Shown piece after piece: positions 1 to 9,416 of a stretch of DNA of 64,000 bases. This stretch comes from Planctomycetota bacterium (lineage in GTDB: Bacteria; Planctomycetota; UBA1135; UBA2386), in the NCBI GenBank assembly GCA_016716265.1, contig JADJWQ010000006.1, positions 3,065,501-3,129,500 of the forward strand. The letters run 5' to 3'. How positions within the stretch are numbered: position 1 is the stretch's first letter; each line of letters starts with the position of its first letter. A program made the position numbers and the translations under genes. Below the pieces are notes generated by a model. That model was not told the origin of the DNA. It did not search any database and saw nothing but the letters and a program-made list of their open reading frames with translations.

Positions 1-1052
1 CCACGCTGATCGCAGTCGGCGCGATGGCGGCGATGACCCTGCCGTCGACGGCCACGCAGGTGCTCGCCTGGTTCGCATTGGCCAATGTCGCCTACCAGGC
101 TGCGTTGGTGTTCTACGACGCGCTGCTCCCGTCGATCACGCCGCTGCGCCGGGCCGGGCTCGTCAGCGGACTCGGCGTCGGCCTGGGCTTCGCCGGCACG
201 ATCCTGACGGCGGGGTCGCTCGCGCTGTTCGGCGCCGGGCTCCACGCCCCGCACGCGATGCGCGTCGGCGCCATCGCGTTCCTCGCGCTCACGCTGCCGT
301 GCCTCGTCGCCGTGCGCGACCGGCGACGAATCGAACGCCGGGCATCGGCCGCGACGCTCGCCGGCGACGCGCTACGCGACGTGCTGGCGACCCTGCGCGG
401 GTTACCTCGGCACCGTCCACTGCTGCTGTTCCTGCTCGGCAACTTCTTCCTGACCGACGTCATCTGGACGGCCGCATTGTTCTTCGCCGACTACACGACC
501 ACCGTGTTCCACGAGATGTTCGTGGCATCCGGGCTCGACGTGTTCGGGCTGCGGTTCGAGCCGACGCCGGGCCAGGAACCGAAGCTCACGGCGTTCCTCG
601 GGACCCTCGGCGCCGCGCTGAACGTCGGCGCACTGCTGTTCGGCATCGCGCTCGGCGCGCTGGCCGACCGCTGGTCGGCGCTCGGCACGATGCGCATCGC
701 CGGCGTGGTGCTCGGCCTCGCGCTGGTCGGAGGCGTCGCGTTCGGCGGCATCCACGCCGGCTGGTTCGCGGCGACGATGGTGTTCGGCGGGGCGTTCGGC
801 ATGGCCGGTGTCAAGACGGCCGGCCGCAAGGTGCTGCTGGAGCTCGCGCCGCGCGAGCGGCTCGCCGAGCACATCGGCCTCTACGGCATCACCACCAAGC
901 TGTCGGTGCTCGGTGCGGTGAGCTACGGAGCGATCGCCGACGTCGCCGGTGTGAAGCCCGCGCTGCTCGCACAGTGCGTGCAGATCGCGATCGGCCTCGC
1001 GTGTCTGTGGGCGATCCGCATGCCAGAACCCGCGGCGACGCCATCGCGATGA
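1..1052 (+). CDS. MFS transporter, UMF1/Atg22-like family (5' partial)
   Basis: This is the C-terminal part of a polytopic membrane transporter. The frame is open to the window edge, and the first ATG at 24 lies inside a hydrophobic segment, so the true start is upstream. The visible protein has alternating hydrophobic helices. A segment near its start reads ANVAYQAALVFYDALLP, which matches the conserved region of the UMF1 branch of the major facilitator superfamily (related to vacuolar effluxer Atg22). An R-rich cytoplasmic loop follows (around 300-420), then a further block of helices. Bacterial members have no firmly assigned substrate. The DUF1549 gene starts 19 bases after the stop on the same strand, but nothing functional ties the two together. 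The family call is fairly secure; the substrate is unknown. Confidence 0.8.
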   Translation, partial: TLIAVGAMAAMTLPSTATQVLAWFALANVAYQAALVFYDALLPSITPLRRAGLVSGLGVGLGFAGTILTAGSLALFGAGLHAPHAMRVGAIAFLALTLPCLVAVRDRRRIERRASAATLAGDALRDVLATLRGLPRHRPLLLFLLGNFFLTDVIWTAALFFADYTTTVFHEMFVASGLDVFGLRFEPTPGQEPKLTAFLGTLGAALNVGALLFGIALGALADRWSALGTMRIAGVVLGLALVGGVAFGGIHAGWFAATMVFGGAFGMAGVKTAGRKVLLELAPRERLAEHIGLYGITTKLSVLGAVSYGAIADVAGVKPALLAQCVQIAIGLACLWAIRMPEPAATPSR

Positions 1053-1071
1053 GTCGCTATCCTGCGCGCGG

Positions 1072-3957
1072 ATGATACCGGTCCCCTCGCCCGCCGCGCT
1101 CCTCGCCGCACTGGTCGTGGCCGGCACCGGGGCGGCGACCGCCCAGGTCCGCGCCGCGTCAGCGCCGGACGGTGGCGAGCATTGGTCGTTCCAGCGGCTG
1201 CCCGCAGCGGTGCCGTTGCCCGCGGCGACCGCCGACGCCACCCACCCGATCGATCGCTTCGTCCGGGCCCGGCTGCGGGAGCTCGGCATCGCATCCGCGC
1301 CGCCGGCCGACCCGGCGACGTTGCTGCGCCGCGCGCACCTGACGCTGACGGGGCTGCCGCCCGACCTCGCCGACCTCGACGCATTCCTCCGCGAGCCGAG
1401 CCCGGCGGCGTTCGAGCGAGCCGTCGATGCGCTGCTCGCCTCCCCGCGTCACGCCGAGCACATGGCGTCGTACTGGCTCGACGCCGCGCGCTACGCGGAC
1501 ACCTACGGCTACCAGAGCGACGTGCACCGCGAGGTCTGGCCGTGGCGCGACTGGGTCATCCGGGCGTTCGCCGACAATCTGCCCTACGACCGTTTCGTCA
1601 CCTGGCAGCTCGCTGGCGACCTGCTGCCGGATGCGACCACCGAGACGCGGCTCGCGACGTGCTTCAATCGGCTGCACCGCCAGACGAACGAGGGCGGCAG
1701 CGTCGAGGAGGAGTTTCGGGTCGACTACGTCGCCGACCGCGTCAACACGTTCGGTACGGCCTTCCTCGGCCTGACGGTCGAGTGCGCGCGCTGCCACGAC
1801 CACAAGTTCGATCCGCTGTCGCAGCGCGACTACTACCGGCTGTTCGCGTTCTTCGACGACATCGACGAGAGCGGGCTCTACTCGCATTTCACCGATGCGG
1901 TCCCGACTCCGGTGCTCGACCTGCCGACGCCCGAACAACAGCAGGCCCTCGCGGCCGCGACCACACGCGTCGCGGCCGCCGAGGCAGCGCTGGCCGCGTG
2001 GGACGCGCAGGTCGGCGCCGCTACCGCGGCAGCATTCGAGGGCTGGCTCGAGCAGGAAGTGCCACCCGTGCTCGAGCCGCCGGTCGGCAGCTTCTCGTTC
2101 GAGGAGCTCGGACCGAAGGGCGAGCTCGCCAATGGCGGCAGCAGCCAGGCCGCCGGCCGTGCCGATGCCGGAGCGGCACGCGCGCCCGGTCGGGTCGGCA
2201 ATGCGTTGGAGCTCGACGGCGAGACCGCGCTGACGTTCCCCGGCGTCGCCGACTTCACGCGCGACGACCCGTTCACGATCGCGCTGTGGCTGCGACCGGC
2301 GGAGCGGCACGAACGCGCGGTCGTCTGGCACCGGTCGCGCGCCTGGACCGATGCCGGCAGCCGCGGCTACGAGCTGCTGCTCGAGGAAGGCCGCCCGAGC
2401 GCGGCGCTGATCCACTTCTGGCCGGGTGACGCGATCCGCGTGCGGGCCGCCGAACCACTGCCGGTCGGAAGCTGGTCGCACGTCGCCGTCAGCTACGACG
2501 GCTCGGGGCGCGCCGCCGGTCTGCGGATCTGGGTCGACGGGCAGCGCGCGCCGGTCGAGATCGTCCGGGACCACCTGGTCCGCACGATCCAGGGCGGCGG
2601 CGCGAACGCACTCACCATCGGCGCACGCTTCCGCGATCGCGGCTTGCGCGGCGGCACCGTCGACGAGCTGCAGGTGTTCGACCGGGAGCTGGCCGAACCC
2701 GAAGTCGCCGAGCTCGCGGCGCCGGGGAGCTGGGCGGCGCTGTGGCGACGGCGGCACGCTGGTGGAGACGCACGACGACAGCTCGCGCTCGTCTTCACGG
2801 CGAGCCGTCCCGAGCGCACCCGGCTCGTCGCCGAGCTGAACGCCGCCCGCCGTGCGCGGAGCGGCGTGGTCGATGCCATCCGGGCGATCATGACGATGGC
2901 CGAGCTGCCGGAGCCCCGCACGGCGCACGTGCTGCTGCGGGGTCGCTACGACGCGCCCGGCGAGCCGGTCGAGCCCGGCACACCGGCGGCATTGCCGCCG
3001 CTACCAGTGGGCGAGCGCGTCGACCGCCTCGCGCTCGCCCGCTGGCTCACCGCGCCCGACCACCCGCTGACCGCGCGGGTCGCCGTCAACCGGATCTGGG
3101 CGATGCACTTCGGCCGTGGGCTGGTCGCGACGCCGGAGGACTTCGGCTGCCAGGGCGCACGACCGGAATACCCGGACCTGCTCGACTGGCTCGCGCGGTG
3201 GTTCGTCGACTCCGGCTGGGACCAGCGCGCTCTGCACCGGCTGATCCTCACCTCGGCGACCTGGCAGCAGTCGTCCGCCTGCGATGCCGCCGCGCGCTCC
3301 CGTGACCCCGCCAACGAGCTGCTGGCGCGCGGCCCGCGGTTCCGCCTGCGCGCCGAGGTCATCCGCGACTCCGCGCTGTTCGTCGGTGGCGCGCTCGTCG
3401 AGCAGATCGGTGGCCCGCCGGTCCGCCCCTGGCAACCCGACGGCCTGTGGCGCGAGAAGTCGGGTGCGACCTACGTGCGGACGCCGGGCGAAGCCTCCCG
3501 CCGCCGCAGTCTCTACACGTATTGGAAGCGCACGTCCGCACCACCGGGGATGACGCTGCTCGACGCCAATGAGCGGGACGTCTGCGTGGTCCGGCGCGAG
3601 AGCACGACGACGCCGCTGCAGACGCTGCTGCTGTGGAACGACCCGCAATACGTCGACGCCGCGCAGGCACTCGCGACGCGCGCGCTCCGCGAGGGTGGTC
3701 CCGACACGACCGCGCGCGTCACGCTGATGTTCCGCCTGGTGACCTCGCACCACCCCGACACCGCCGAGCTCGCGATGCTCACCGCCGCGTGGGACACCGA
3801 GCGCTCCGCGTTCGCCGCCACCCCGACCGGCGCCACCGCTCTCCTCGCGGCCGGCGACCTCCCCATCCCCGCCGACCTCGACCCCCTCGACCTCGCCACC
3901 GCCACCGCCCTGGCCTCCACGCTCCTCTCCCTCTCCGCCCCCCAGACCCTCCGCTGA
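1072..3957 (+). CDS. DUF1549-LamG-DUF1553 exported protein
   Basis: A 961-residue exported protein of the planctomycete PSCyt2/PSD1 type. It has a signal peptide (about residues 1-25, ending TAQ). The DUF1549 domain (about 55-275) contains ARYADTYGYQSD and a CARCHDH motif with cysteines at 238 and 241. A LamG/concanavalin-like domain (about 340-551) follows. The DUF1553 domain (about 640-900) contains the ERDVCVVRRESTTTPLQTL block. Many relatives carry an N-terminal PSCyt1 haem domain; here DUF1549 begins almost directly after the signal peptide, so that domain is missing. Proteins of this type are nearly always encoded beside a DUF1501 protein, as here (start 42 bases downstream), and the pair is often proposed to act in polysaccharide breakdown. 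No biochemical activity is established. The Pro/Ala/Leu/Thr-rich C-terminal tail looks unconstrained. Confidence 0.93.
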   Translation: MIPVPSPAALLAALVVAGTGAATAQVRAASAPDGGEHWSFQRLPAAVPLPAATADATHPIDRFVRARLRELGIASAPPADPATLLRRAHLTLTGLPPDLADLDAFLREPSPAAFERAVDALLASPRHAEHMASYWLDAARYADTYGYQSDVHREVWPWRDWVIRAFADNLPYDRFVTWQLAGDLLPDATTETRLATCFNRLHRQTNEGGSVEEEFRVDYVADRVNTFGTAFLGLTVECARCHDHKFDPLSQRDYYRLFAFFDDIDESGLYSHFTDAVPTPVLDLPTPEQQQALAAATTRVAAAEAALAAWDAQVGAATAAAFEGWLEQEVPPVLEPPVGSFSFEELGPKGELANGGSSQAAGRADAGAARAPGRVGNALELDGETALTFPGVADFTRDDPFTIALWLRPAERHERAVVWHRSRAWTDAGSRGYELLLEEGRPSAALIHFWPGDAIRVRAAEPLPVGSWSHVAVSYDGSGRAAGLRIWVDGQRAPVEIVRDHLVRTIQGGGANALTIGARFRDRGLRGGTVDELQVFDRELAEPEVAELAAPGSWAALWRRRHAGGDARRQLALVFTASRPERTRLVAELNAARRARSGVVDAIRAIMTMAELPEPRTAHVLLRGRYDAPGEPVEPGTPAALPPLPVGERVDRLALARWLTAPDHPLTARVAVNRIWAMHFGRGLVATPEDFGCQGARPEYPDLLDWLARWFVDSGWDQRALHRLILTSATWQQSSACDAAARSRDPANELLARGPRFRLRAEVIRDSALFVGGALVEQIGGPPVRPWQPDGLWREKSGATYVRTPGEASRRRSLYTYWKRTSAPPGMTLLDANERDVCVVRRESTTTPLQTLLLWNDPQYVDAAQALATRALREGGPDTTARVTLMFRLVTSHHPDTAELAMLTAAWDTERSAFAATPTGATALLAAGDLPIPADLDPLDLATATALASTLLSLSAPQTLR

Positions 3958-3999
3958 CTTCCGATCGGTACCGCGTACGATTTTTACATCAGCGACGCG

Positions 4000-5388
4000 A
4001 TGGAACCCTCTCGCCGCGACTTCCTCGGCTCGACCGCGACCTCGCTCGCCGCCGGTGCTCTGGGCACACCGAGGCTCGTCGGTGAGCCCGCGCCGGAGCA
4101 CCATCGTCCGCGCGCACGCGCATTGATCTGGCTGTTCATGAGCGGCGGTCCCTCGCAGCTCGAGACGTTCGATCCGAAGCCGACGCTCGACGCACGCCAC
4201 GGCGAGGACCTGCCGGACTCCGTACGCAGGGGCCAGCGGCTGACCGCGATGTCCGCGAACCAGGCCCACCTGCCCCTGGCACGGTCGGTGTTCCGGTTCG
4301 CCCAGCACGGTCGATGTGGCGCGTGGGTCAGCGAGCTCCTGCCGTGGACCGCCCGCATCGTCGACGACCTGTGCATCGTGCGCTCGGTGCACACCCAGGC
4401 GATCAACCACGACCCAGCGATCACCTTCGTGCAGACCGGCGCCGAGCTGGCGGGCCGGCCTTCGATCGGCGCGTGGCTCGACTACGGCCTCGGCACCCGC
4501 AATCCCGACCTGCCGAGCTACTGCGTGCTGGTGACGCAGGGCAAAGGCGGCCAACCGATCTACTCGCGACTGTGGGGCTCCGGCTTCCTGCCGTCGCGCC
4601 ACCAGGGCGTGCAGCTTCGCGGCGGCGCCGACCCGGTCCTCTATCTCGACGATCCGCCAGGCGTCGACCGCGATCGCCGCCGCCGGCTGCTCGACACCGC
4701 CCGCGCACTGCAGCAGCACGAATTCGGACTCGACGCCGACCCCGCGATCGCGGAGCGCATCGCGCAGCAGGAGCTCGCCTACCGCATGCAGCGCTCCGTG
4801 CCGGAGGTCGCCGACCTCGCGTCCGAACCGGAATCGACCTTCTCGCTCTACGGCGACGACGCACGACGGCCCGGTACCTTCGCCGCGAACTGCCTCCTGG
4901 CCCGCCGCCTGGTCGAGCGCGGCGTGCGCTGCGTGCAGCTGTTCCACCGCGGCTGGGACCAGCACGGCGACCTGCCGGCCGGGATCCGCACGCAATGCCA
5001 GGAGACCGACCGTGCCTCGGCAGCACTCGTGCTCGACCTGAAGCGCCGCGGCCTGCTCGACGACACGCTGGTCGTGTGGGGCGGCGAGTTCGGTCGCACC
5101 GCCTACTGTCAGGGTCGGCTCACCGGGACCGCGTACGGCCGCGACCACCACCCGCGTTGTTTCACGGTCTGGCTCGCCGGCGGCGGCGTGCGCACGGGCC
5201 ACGTGCACGGCGAGACCTGCGAGTTCGGCTACGACGTCGTCCGCGATCCGGTGCACGTGCACGACCTCCAGGCGACCGTCCTGCACCTGCTCGGCATCGA
5301 CCACGAGCGGCTGACGTTCCTGTTCCAGGGCCGCCGCTTCCGCCTCACGGACGTCCACGGCGAGGTCGTCCGACCGTTGCTGGCATGA
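4000..5388 (+). CDS. DUF1501 family protein (Tat-exported sulfatase-like fold)
   Basis: A 462-residue protein starting with a twin-arginine type leader (SRRDFLGSTATSLAAGALG), so it is probably exported folded through Tat. The body is typical DUF1501: WLFMSGGPSQLETFDPKP near residue 45, and WGGEFGRTAYCQGRLTG with GRDHHPRCFTVWLAGGG in the C-terminal half. These correspond to conserved metal-site regions of the alkaline-phosphatase/sulfatase superfamily. DUF1501 proteins are the standard partners of DUF1549/DUF1553 proteins in planctomycetes, and the gene lies directly downstream of one on the same strand. An AT-rich patch just before the start (about 3976-3991) could hold a promoter element, but the short gap fits co-transcription equally well. 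Enzymatic activity of the family is unproven. Confidence 0.93.
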   Translation: MEPSRRDFLGSTATSLAAGALGTPRLVGEPAPEHHRPRARALIWLFMSGGPSQLETFDPKPTLDARHGEDLPDSVRRGQRLTAMSANQAHLPLARSVFRFAQHGRCGAWVSELLPWTARIVDDLCIVRSVHTQAINHDPAITFVQTGAELAGRPSIGAWLDYGLGTRNPDLPSYCVLVTQGKGGQPIYSRLWGSGFLPSRHQGVQLRGGADPVLYLDDPPGVDRDRRRRLLDTARALQQHEFGLDADPAIAERIAQQELAYRMQRSVPEVADLASEPESTFSLYGDDARRPGTFAANCLLARRLVERGVRCVQLFHRGWDQHGDLPAGIRTQCQETDRASAALVLDLKRRGLLDDTLVVWGGEFGRTAYCQGRLTGTAYGRDHHPRCFTVWLAGGGVRTGHVHGETCEFGYDVVRDPVHVHDLQATVLHLLGIDHERLTFLFQGRRFRLTDVHGEVVRPLLA

Positions 5389-5452
5389 CGACCCTCGCGG
5401 GACAGATGCCCTGACCGGCTCGTGCCCACGGTGCTCGACGAGCCGCGACGTG

Positions 5453-7750
5453 TCAGTTCGCCGACACGATCTGCTTCTCGCCACCGACGAACAGCGGCGG
5501 CGTCGCGATCGTCGGCGCGGCGCCGATCGCCGGGTTCTCGTAGACGTCGGCGGGCGGCGTCAGCGTCGTGTCGAGGTCGAGGCCCTGCTCCTGGATCACC
5601 TGCAGCGGGTTCTGCACCTCGCGCATGTGCTGCTCGCCCTCGAGGATCTTCACGCGGAACGACACCTCGGCATGGGTCGCGATCGAGCCGGTCGGGATCG
5701 TGATCAGCGGATACCAGCGACCGCTCTCGCGCTCCTCGTAGGGCAGGCCGTGGAGTTCCCCGAAGCCCTGGTACTCGAGGCGGAAGATCTTGCCGTGCAT
5801 CCGCGCGTTCGACGGATCGTCGTGCTGGTACTCGATCACCAGTGGCTCGTCGAACGTCACGAACGCGCCCTCGGAGTCCTTCACGGTCCGGTACTGGTTC
5901 CAGTCCTGGACCCCGTACTCCCACGAGTACGACACCGCCGCCTGGTGGATCTCCCAGACCTGCGTCGGCTGCTCGGTCACGAGTGGCCCGCTCCACACGC
6001 CGCGCTCGCTCGGTCCGTTCGACGGGTCGACGCCGTTGGCGAAGCACACGGGCTCACCGCCCTGCAGCAGCATCAGGTCCGACTTGCGGAACGTGTAGGC
6101 ATGTCCGTTCTGCGGCTCGTAGACCTCCGGGAAGAACGGCGATGCGCCCTCGACGAAGTTGGCCTGCGACTGCGTGCACAATGGACGCGGTGCCTGGAAA
6201 TAGCCGAGCAACGACATGTCGCCGTTCGCGAGCTCCGGTGAGTCGCCGTTGACGACCGAGTCCTGCCACGCGGTGACCGCAGTGACGTTGTTCGGCGCAC
6301 CTTGCTCCGGCCAGACGACGTTGAGATCGCCGCGCGCATCGGACCAGAAGTGGATCCACTGCATCGGCTGGAAGTTCCCGGTGATCGACTGCGCTGGGTC
6401 GATCCGCACGAAGCGGCGTTCCGACTCGCTCCACGCAGCGACCCTCACGAAGTCGCTACCGGTCCAGCGAACGATGCTGTTGCCGGCGTTGTCCCACCAC
6501 CACAGGTCCTCCTGCAAGACGTCGCCGAGCGTCAGCTCGACACGCTCGCGCTTGTGGAGCTTGCCGACCTGGACGAACGCCGTGAACTCTTCCGGTGTGA
6601 CGTTCGGATCGTAGGTCTCCCGATAGAGCGTCTGACCATTCGTGATCGTGACGTTTTCGGGGAACCACATGCCGTGGTAGCCGACCCAGCCGTGCGCCCC
6701 CTGCGCGGTGCGGAGCGGGAAGCCCGATCGCAGCTCGACGCGCGAGCCATCGACCGCGCGATACAGGCCGTATCGCCAGGCCATCGTCTCGAAGTCGTTG
6801 CGGTCGAACACGTGCACCTCCTCGGTGCCGGCGACCTTCTTGCGCGCGAGGTAGTCCGCGTTGTAGGTGACGTGGAAGGTCCGGTTCTCCGACCGCGGAC
6901 CCTGACCCCAGTCGTAGCGCTGCTCCATGGCCGTGAACGCCTGGCCGGACGTGCCTCCGTCCTCGGTGATGACGCGCGCGCGCATGCGCATCGCGAACTC
7001 CCCGACCGCCGGGGTCGCCTCGATGTCGCCCTCGCTGTTGTAGAAGGTGTACTCGGCACGGCCGTCCTGGCGGTCGACCGTCGACAGGGTGCCGCGGAAC
7101 ATCGCGTTCGTCGACTCGGGATCCGCGCTCCGCGGCAGGCACTTGAAGTTCAGCGTGAACTTCCCGTACGGCGACGTGTCGCTCGGCGATTCCCAGATCG
7201 TCAGCTTCACGTACATCCTGGTGGCCACCCGCCGGTTGTCGCCGCGCTCCTCGTCGGAGTCGAACCACACCTTCACGATGTGCGGAGCGGTATTGCTCGC
7301 GCGCGAGCTGTCGATCATCCACTCCTCGTACTCGACCCGGTCGCTCGAGGAACCGCCCTGCTGGCCCTGGCCGCCACGCTCCTCGCCATTGGTCCGGCAG
7401 CGGTCCACGTCGATCAGAGCGAGATAGGGACCGGCGTTGACGACGTCCGGGTCGTCGTAGCCGCATTGCGAGACGTAGCAGAGGATCTCGTTGATGATCT
7501 CCAGCGGCTCCATCGACTCGTCCCGGACCCACAACCGGGTGCGGTCGTTGTCGTAGTCGCTGCCACCGGCGCGCGCGACGCCAGGGGTCCGCAGCGATCC
7601 GGTCTGCTCTCCCTGCGCGTCGACGATCGTCATCTGCGAAGGAATCGTCAGCGCCTGCATCGCTCCGGTGTCGGTCGTCGACCCACCGCCGCTGCCACAT
7701 GCCGCGAGCAGGAGGGCGCCGCCGCCGACGCACACGTTTCGAAGTGTCAT
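5453..7750 (-). CDS. large lipoprotein of unknown function
   Basis: A 765-residue lipoprotein. I chose the ATG at 7750 because GGAG lies 6 bases upstream and the protein then begins MTLRN with a clean lipobox (LLLAAC-G). The frame stays open further upstream, but that extension has no protein-like character. After a Ser/Gly-rich linker there is a long, largely polar domain with distinctive segments such as DRTRLWVRDESMEPLEIINE, YEEWMIDSSRASN, PHIVKVWFDSDEE and YGKFTLNFKCLP. From memory these resemble an unnamed family of hypothetical proteins in marine Proteobacteria; I could not check this. I see no catalytic motif. The gene lies downstream of imuB on the same strand, separated by 133 bases and a hairpin, so it is probably its own unit. 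It converges with the DUF1501 gene. Confidence 0.85.
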   Translation of the reverse strand: MTLRNVCVGGGALLLAACGSGGGSTTDTGAMQALTIPSQMTIVDAQGEQTGSLRTPGVARAGGSDYDNDRTRLWVRDESMEPLEIINEILCYVSQCGYDDPDVVNAGPYLALIDVDRCRTNGEERGGQGQQGGSSSDRVEYEEWMIDSSRASNTAPHIVKVWFDSDEERGDNRRVATRMYVKLTIWESPSDTSPYGKFTLNFKCLPRSADPESTNAMFRGTLSTVDRQDGRAEYTFYNSEGDIEATPAVGEFAMRMRARVITEDGGTSGQAFTAMEQRYDWGQGPRSENRTFHVTYNADYLARKKVAGTEEVHVFDRNDFETMAWRYGLYRAVDGSRVELRSGFPLRTAQGAHGWVGYHGMWFPENVTITNGQTLYRETYDPNVTPEEFTAFVQVGKLHKRERVELTLGDVLQEDLWWWDNAGNSIVRWTGSDFVRVAAWSESERRFVRIDPAQSITGNFQPMQWIHFWSDARGDLNVVWPEQGAPNNVTAVTAWQDSVVNGDSPELANGDMSLLGYFQAPRPLCTQSQANFVEGASPFFPEVYEPQNGHAYTFRKSDLMLLQGGEPVCFANGVDPSNGPSERGVWSGPLVTEQPTQVWEIHQAAVSYSWEYGVQDWNQYRTVKDSEGAFVTFDEPLVIEYQHDDPSNARMHGKIFRLEYQGFGELHGLPYEERESGRWYPLITIPTGSIATHAEVSFRVKILEGEQHMREVQNPLQVIQEQGLDLDTTLTPPADVYENPAIGAAPTIATPPLFVGGEKQIVSAN

Positions 7751-7823
7751 CTGGTCTCCGTTCCTGAGATCGAGGTTCGCAGACGACTCTTCGACATCGA
7801 CATCGGCATTCTTGATGGGGAAC

Positions 7824-7841
7824 TTCTCCGTTACTGGAGAA
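7824..7841 (-). terminator. small hairpin downstream of imuB
   Basis: A perfect 6-base inverted repeat, TTCTCC / GGAGAA, with a 6-base loop, lies about 43 bases past the imuB stop and before the lipoprotein start. No T-run follows on the minus strand, so it is at best a weak or factor-dependent terminator and might instead be an operator. Confidence 0.25.
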
Positions 7842-7883
7842 ACCGGCCGACTTCGTCCCGAATCGGGGCTGGCCCCGCCCGCG

Positions 7884-9416
7884 TCACTCGACGGTGCCGT
7901 GCAGCAGCCAGCGGCGCTGCACACGGTCGAAGAACACCCACAGCACGTCACCGCGCCGCAGCTCGACGAAGTGGTATTCACGGTGGCGCTCGCCGGCCCA
8001 CCACCCTCCGGAGATCACGTACGGGCCGTGCAGCGCGATCGCCGGCCCTGCCGCCAGCCCGCCGGGCAGCCAGCCGTCCGGACCGGGGCGTTGGTCCGTC
8101 AATGGCCGTGGTCGCGTCAGGATCCGGCGCACGAGGCGACATCCGCCGAGCGTACCGCCGTCGGTCGTGTCACCATCGTGCAGGTCGCGCGGCACGTCGA
8201 GCTGGGCGAGCGGCTCGAAGCAGAAGCGGCCCTCCGGCAGATGGCCGTCGCGCAGGACCGCGCGCACGACCGCCGCGTCGCCGAGCCGTGCTCGCAGCCG
8301 CGCGAGCGCACGGTTCGCGGCAGCGAGGTCGCGGCGCGGCGATTCGGCGAACAGACCGAGCTGCGCGCGCGTGGCCGGCACGCCGTCGACGTGCAGCGCG
8401 AAGCCGACGACCGGCGCCGCGAACGCGATCGACTCGAGCCGCAACCGCACGAGACCGACGACCTGCTCGGCGTCGAGCGTCGGCTCCGCCGGGCGCAGCG
8501 CCTCGCGCCGTGCCGGCAGCTTCTCGAACGACAGCTCGAGCTCGAGGCTGCGCAATGCCTCACCGCGCCGCACCAGCTCCTGGCGCGCACGGCCGAAGCG
8601 CTGCCCGATCTGCAGCACGAGGCCGGCGACGTCGAGATCGCCGTCCTCAGGATCGAGCTCGAACCGCTCGACGATCGGCTCCCGCGCGGGCGCCGCGACC
8701 AGCGGCGTGTCGCGGCGGCCGAGCGCCAGTTCGTGCAGTGCGTGAGCCTCGGGGCCGAAGCGCGCCAGCAGGCCGCCAGGCGGCAGGGCCCGCAGCCCAC
8801 CGACGTCGACGACCCCGAGCCGGTCGAGCGCGTCGCGCAGCCGCGGATCCAGCCCGAGCCGCGCGAGTGGGACGCGGTCGGCGCGCTGCCGTTCCTCGGC
8901 ACGGTTGCGGACCACGAGCACCGGCGCCTCGCCGCGCCCGCCGTGTCCACCGCGCGCGAGCGCGTAGGTCGCGAAGCGATCGAAGCCGACGACGACCGTG
9001 CAATACAACGACCGCGCACGCACGCCGTGGACGACCTGTCGCGCCCAGTCGTCGAGCGACGGGAACAGCCGGCGGAATCCCGACGCATCGAGCAGGAACA
9101 CGCCCGGCTCAGCGGCACCCGGCTCGACGACCGGCGAGAACCCGCGCAGCGCGTCGGTCAGCTCGTCGACCGCGGCCGCGATCTCCGCCGGATCGACGAC
9201 CGCCGCCCGCAATCCCGCTGCGAGCGACAGACCCTCGGCATAGCGCCGCCCCGGCAGGACGCGCGCCCGCCGCGCACGCTCGTTGACCCACAGGATGCGC
9301 CCCTGCGGCTCGTCGCGCTCGACGACCGCGACCGGGTGCACACGCCAATCCGGCTCGCGCCGCAACAGCAATTGCAGCGGCAGGGCCGGCACGTCAACGC
9401 AGGCCCGGCGGTCCAT
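7884..9416 (-). CDS. imuB: ImuB-like inactive Y-family polymerase
   Basis: A 510-residue protein related to Y-family (DinB/UmuC) polymerases, of the ImuB kind that acts as a scaffold linking the clamp, ImuA and DnaE2 in damage-induced mutagenesis. Support: palm and finger order is retained (VFLLDASGFRRLF around residue 120, little-finger region after 300), and the C-terminus has the ImuB signature GWWAGERHREYHFVELRRG followed by WVFFDRVQRRWLLHG. The catalytic acidic residues are degraded: the N-terminal motif reads VDVPALPLQ rather than a DMDAFF type, and the second carboxylate position is DASG rather than DE. The ATG at 9416 is chosen because it begins this strand and overlaps the imuA stop by 23 bases. 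dnaE2, often the next gene, is absent here. Confidence 0.85.
   Translation of the reverse strand: MDRRACVDVPALPLQLLLRREPDWRVHPVAVVERDEPQGRILWVNERARRARVLPGRRYAEGLSLAAGLRAAVVDPAEIAAAVDELTDALRGFSPVVEPGAAEPGVFLLDASGFRRLFPSLDDWARQVVHGVRARSLYCTVVVGFDRFATYALARGGHGGRGEAPVLVVRNRAEERQRADRVPLARLGLDPRLRDALDRLGVVDVGGLRALPPGGLLARFGPEAHALHELALGRRDTPLVAAPAREPIVERFELDPEDGDLDVAGLVLQIGQRFGRARQELVRRGEALRSLELELSFEKLPARREALRPAEPTLDAEQVVGLVRLRLESIAFAAPVVGFALHVDGVPATRAQLGLFAESPRRDLAAANRALARLRARLGDAAVVRAVLRDGHLPEGRFCFEPLAQLDVPRDLHDGDTTDGGTLGGCRLVRRILTRPRPLTDQRPGPDGWLPGGLAAGPAIALHGPYVISGGWWAGERHREYHFVELRRGDVLWVFFDRVQRRWLLHGTVE

Noticed and set aside
3001..5484. Long minus-strand frame opposite the DUF1549 and DUF1501 genes
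   Set aside because: The same reasoning applies: composition is that of a shadow frame, and the plus strand holds well-conserved families.
6302..9286. Very long open frame on the plus strand opposite the lipoprotein and imuB
   Set aside because: Its protein is Arg/Ala/His-rich without domains, and the opposite strand encodes recognisable proteins; long antisense frames are expected at this GC content.
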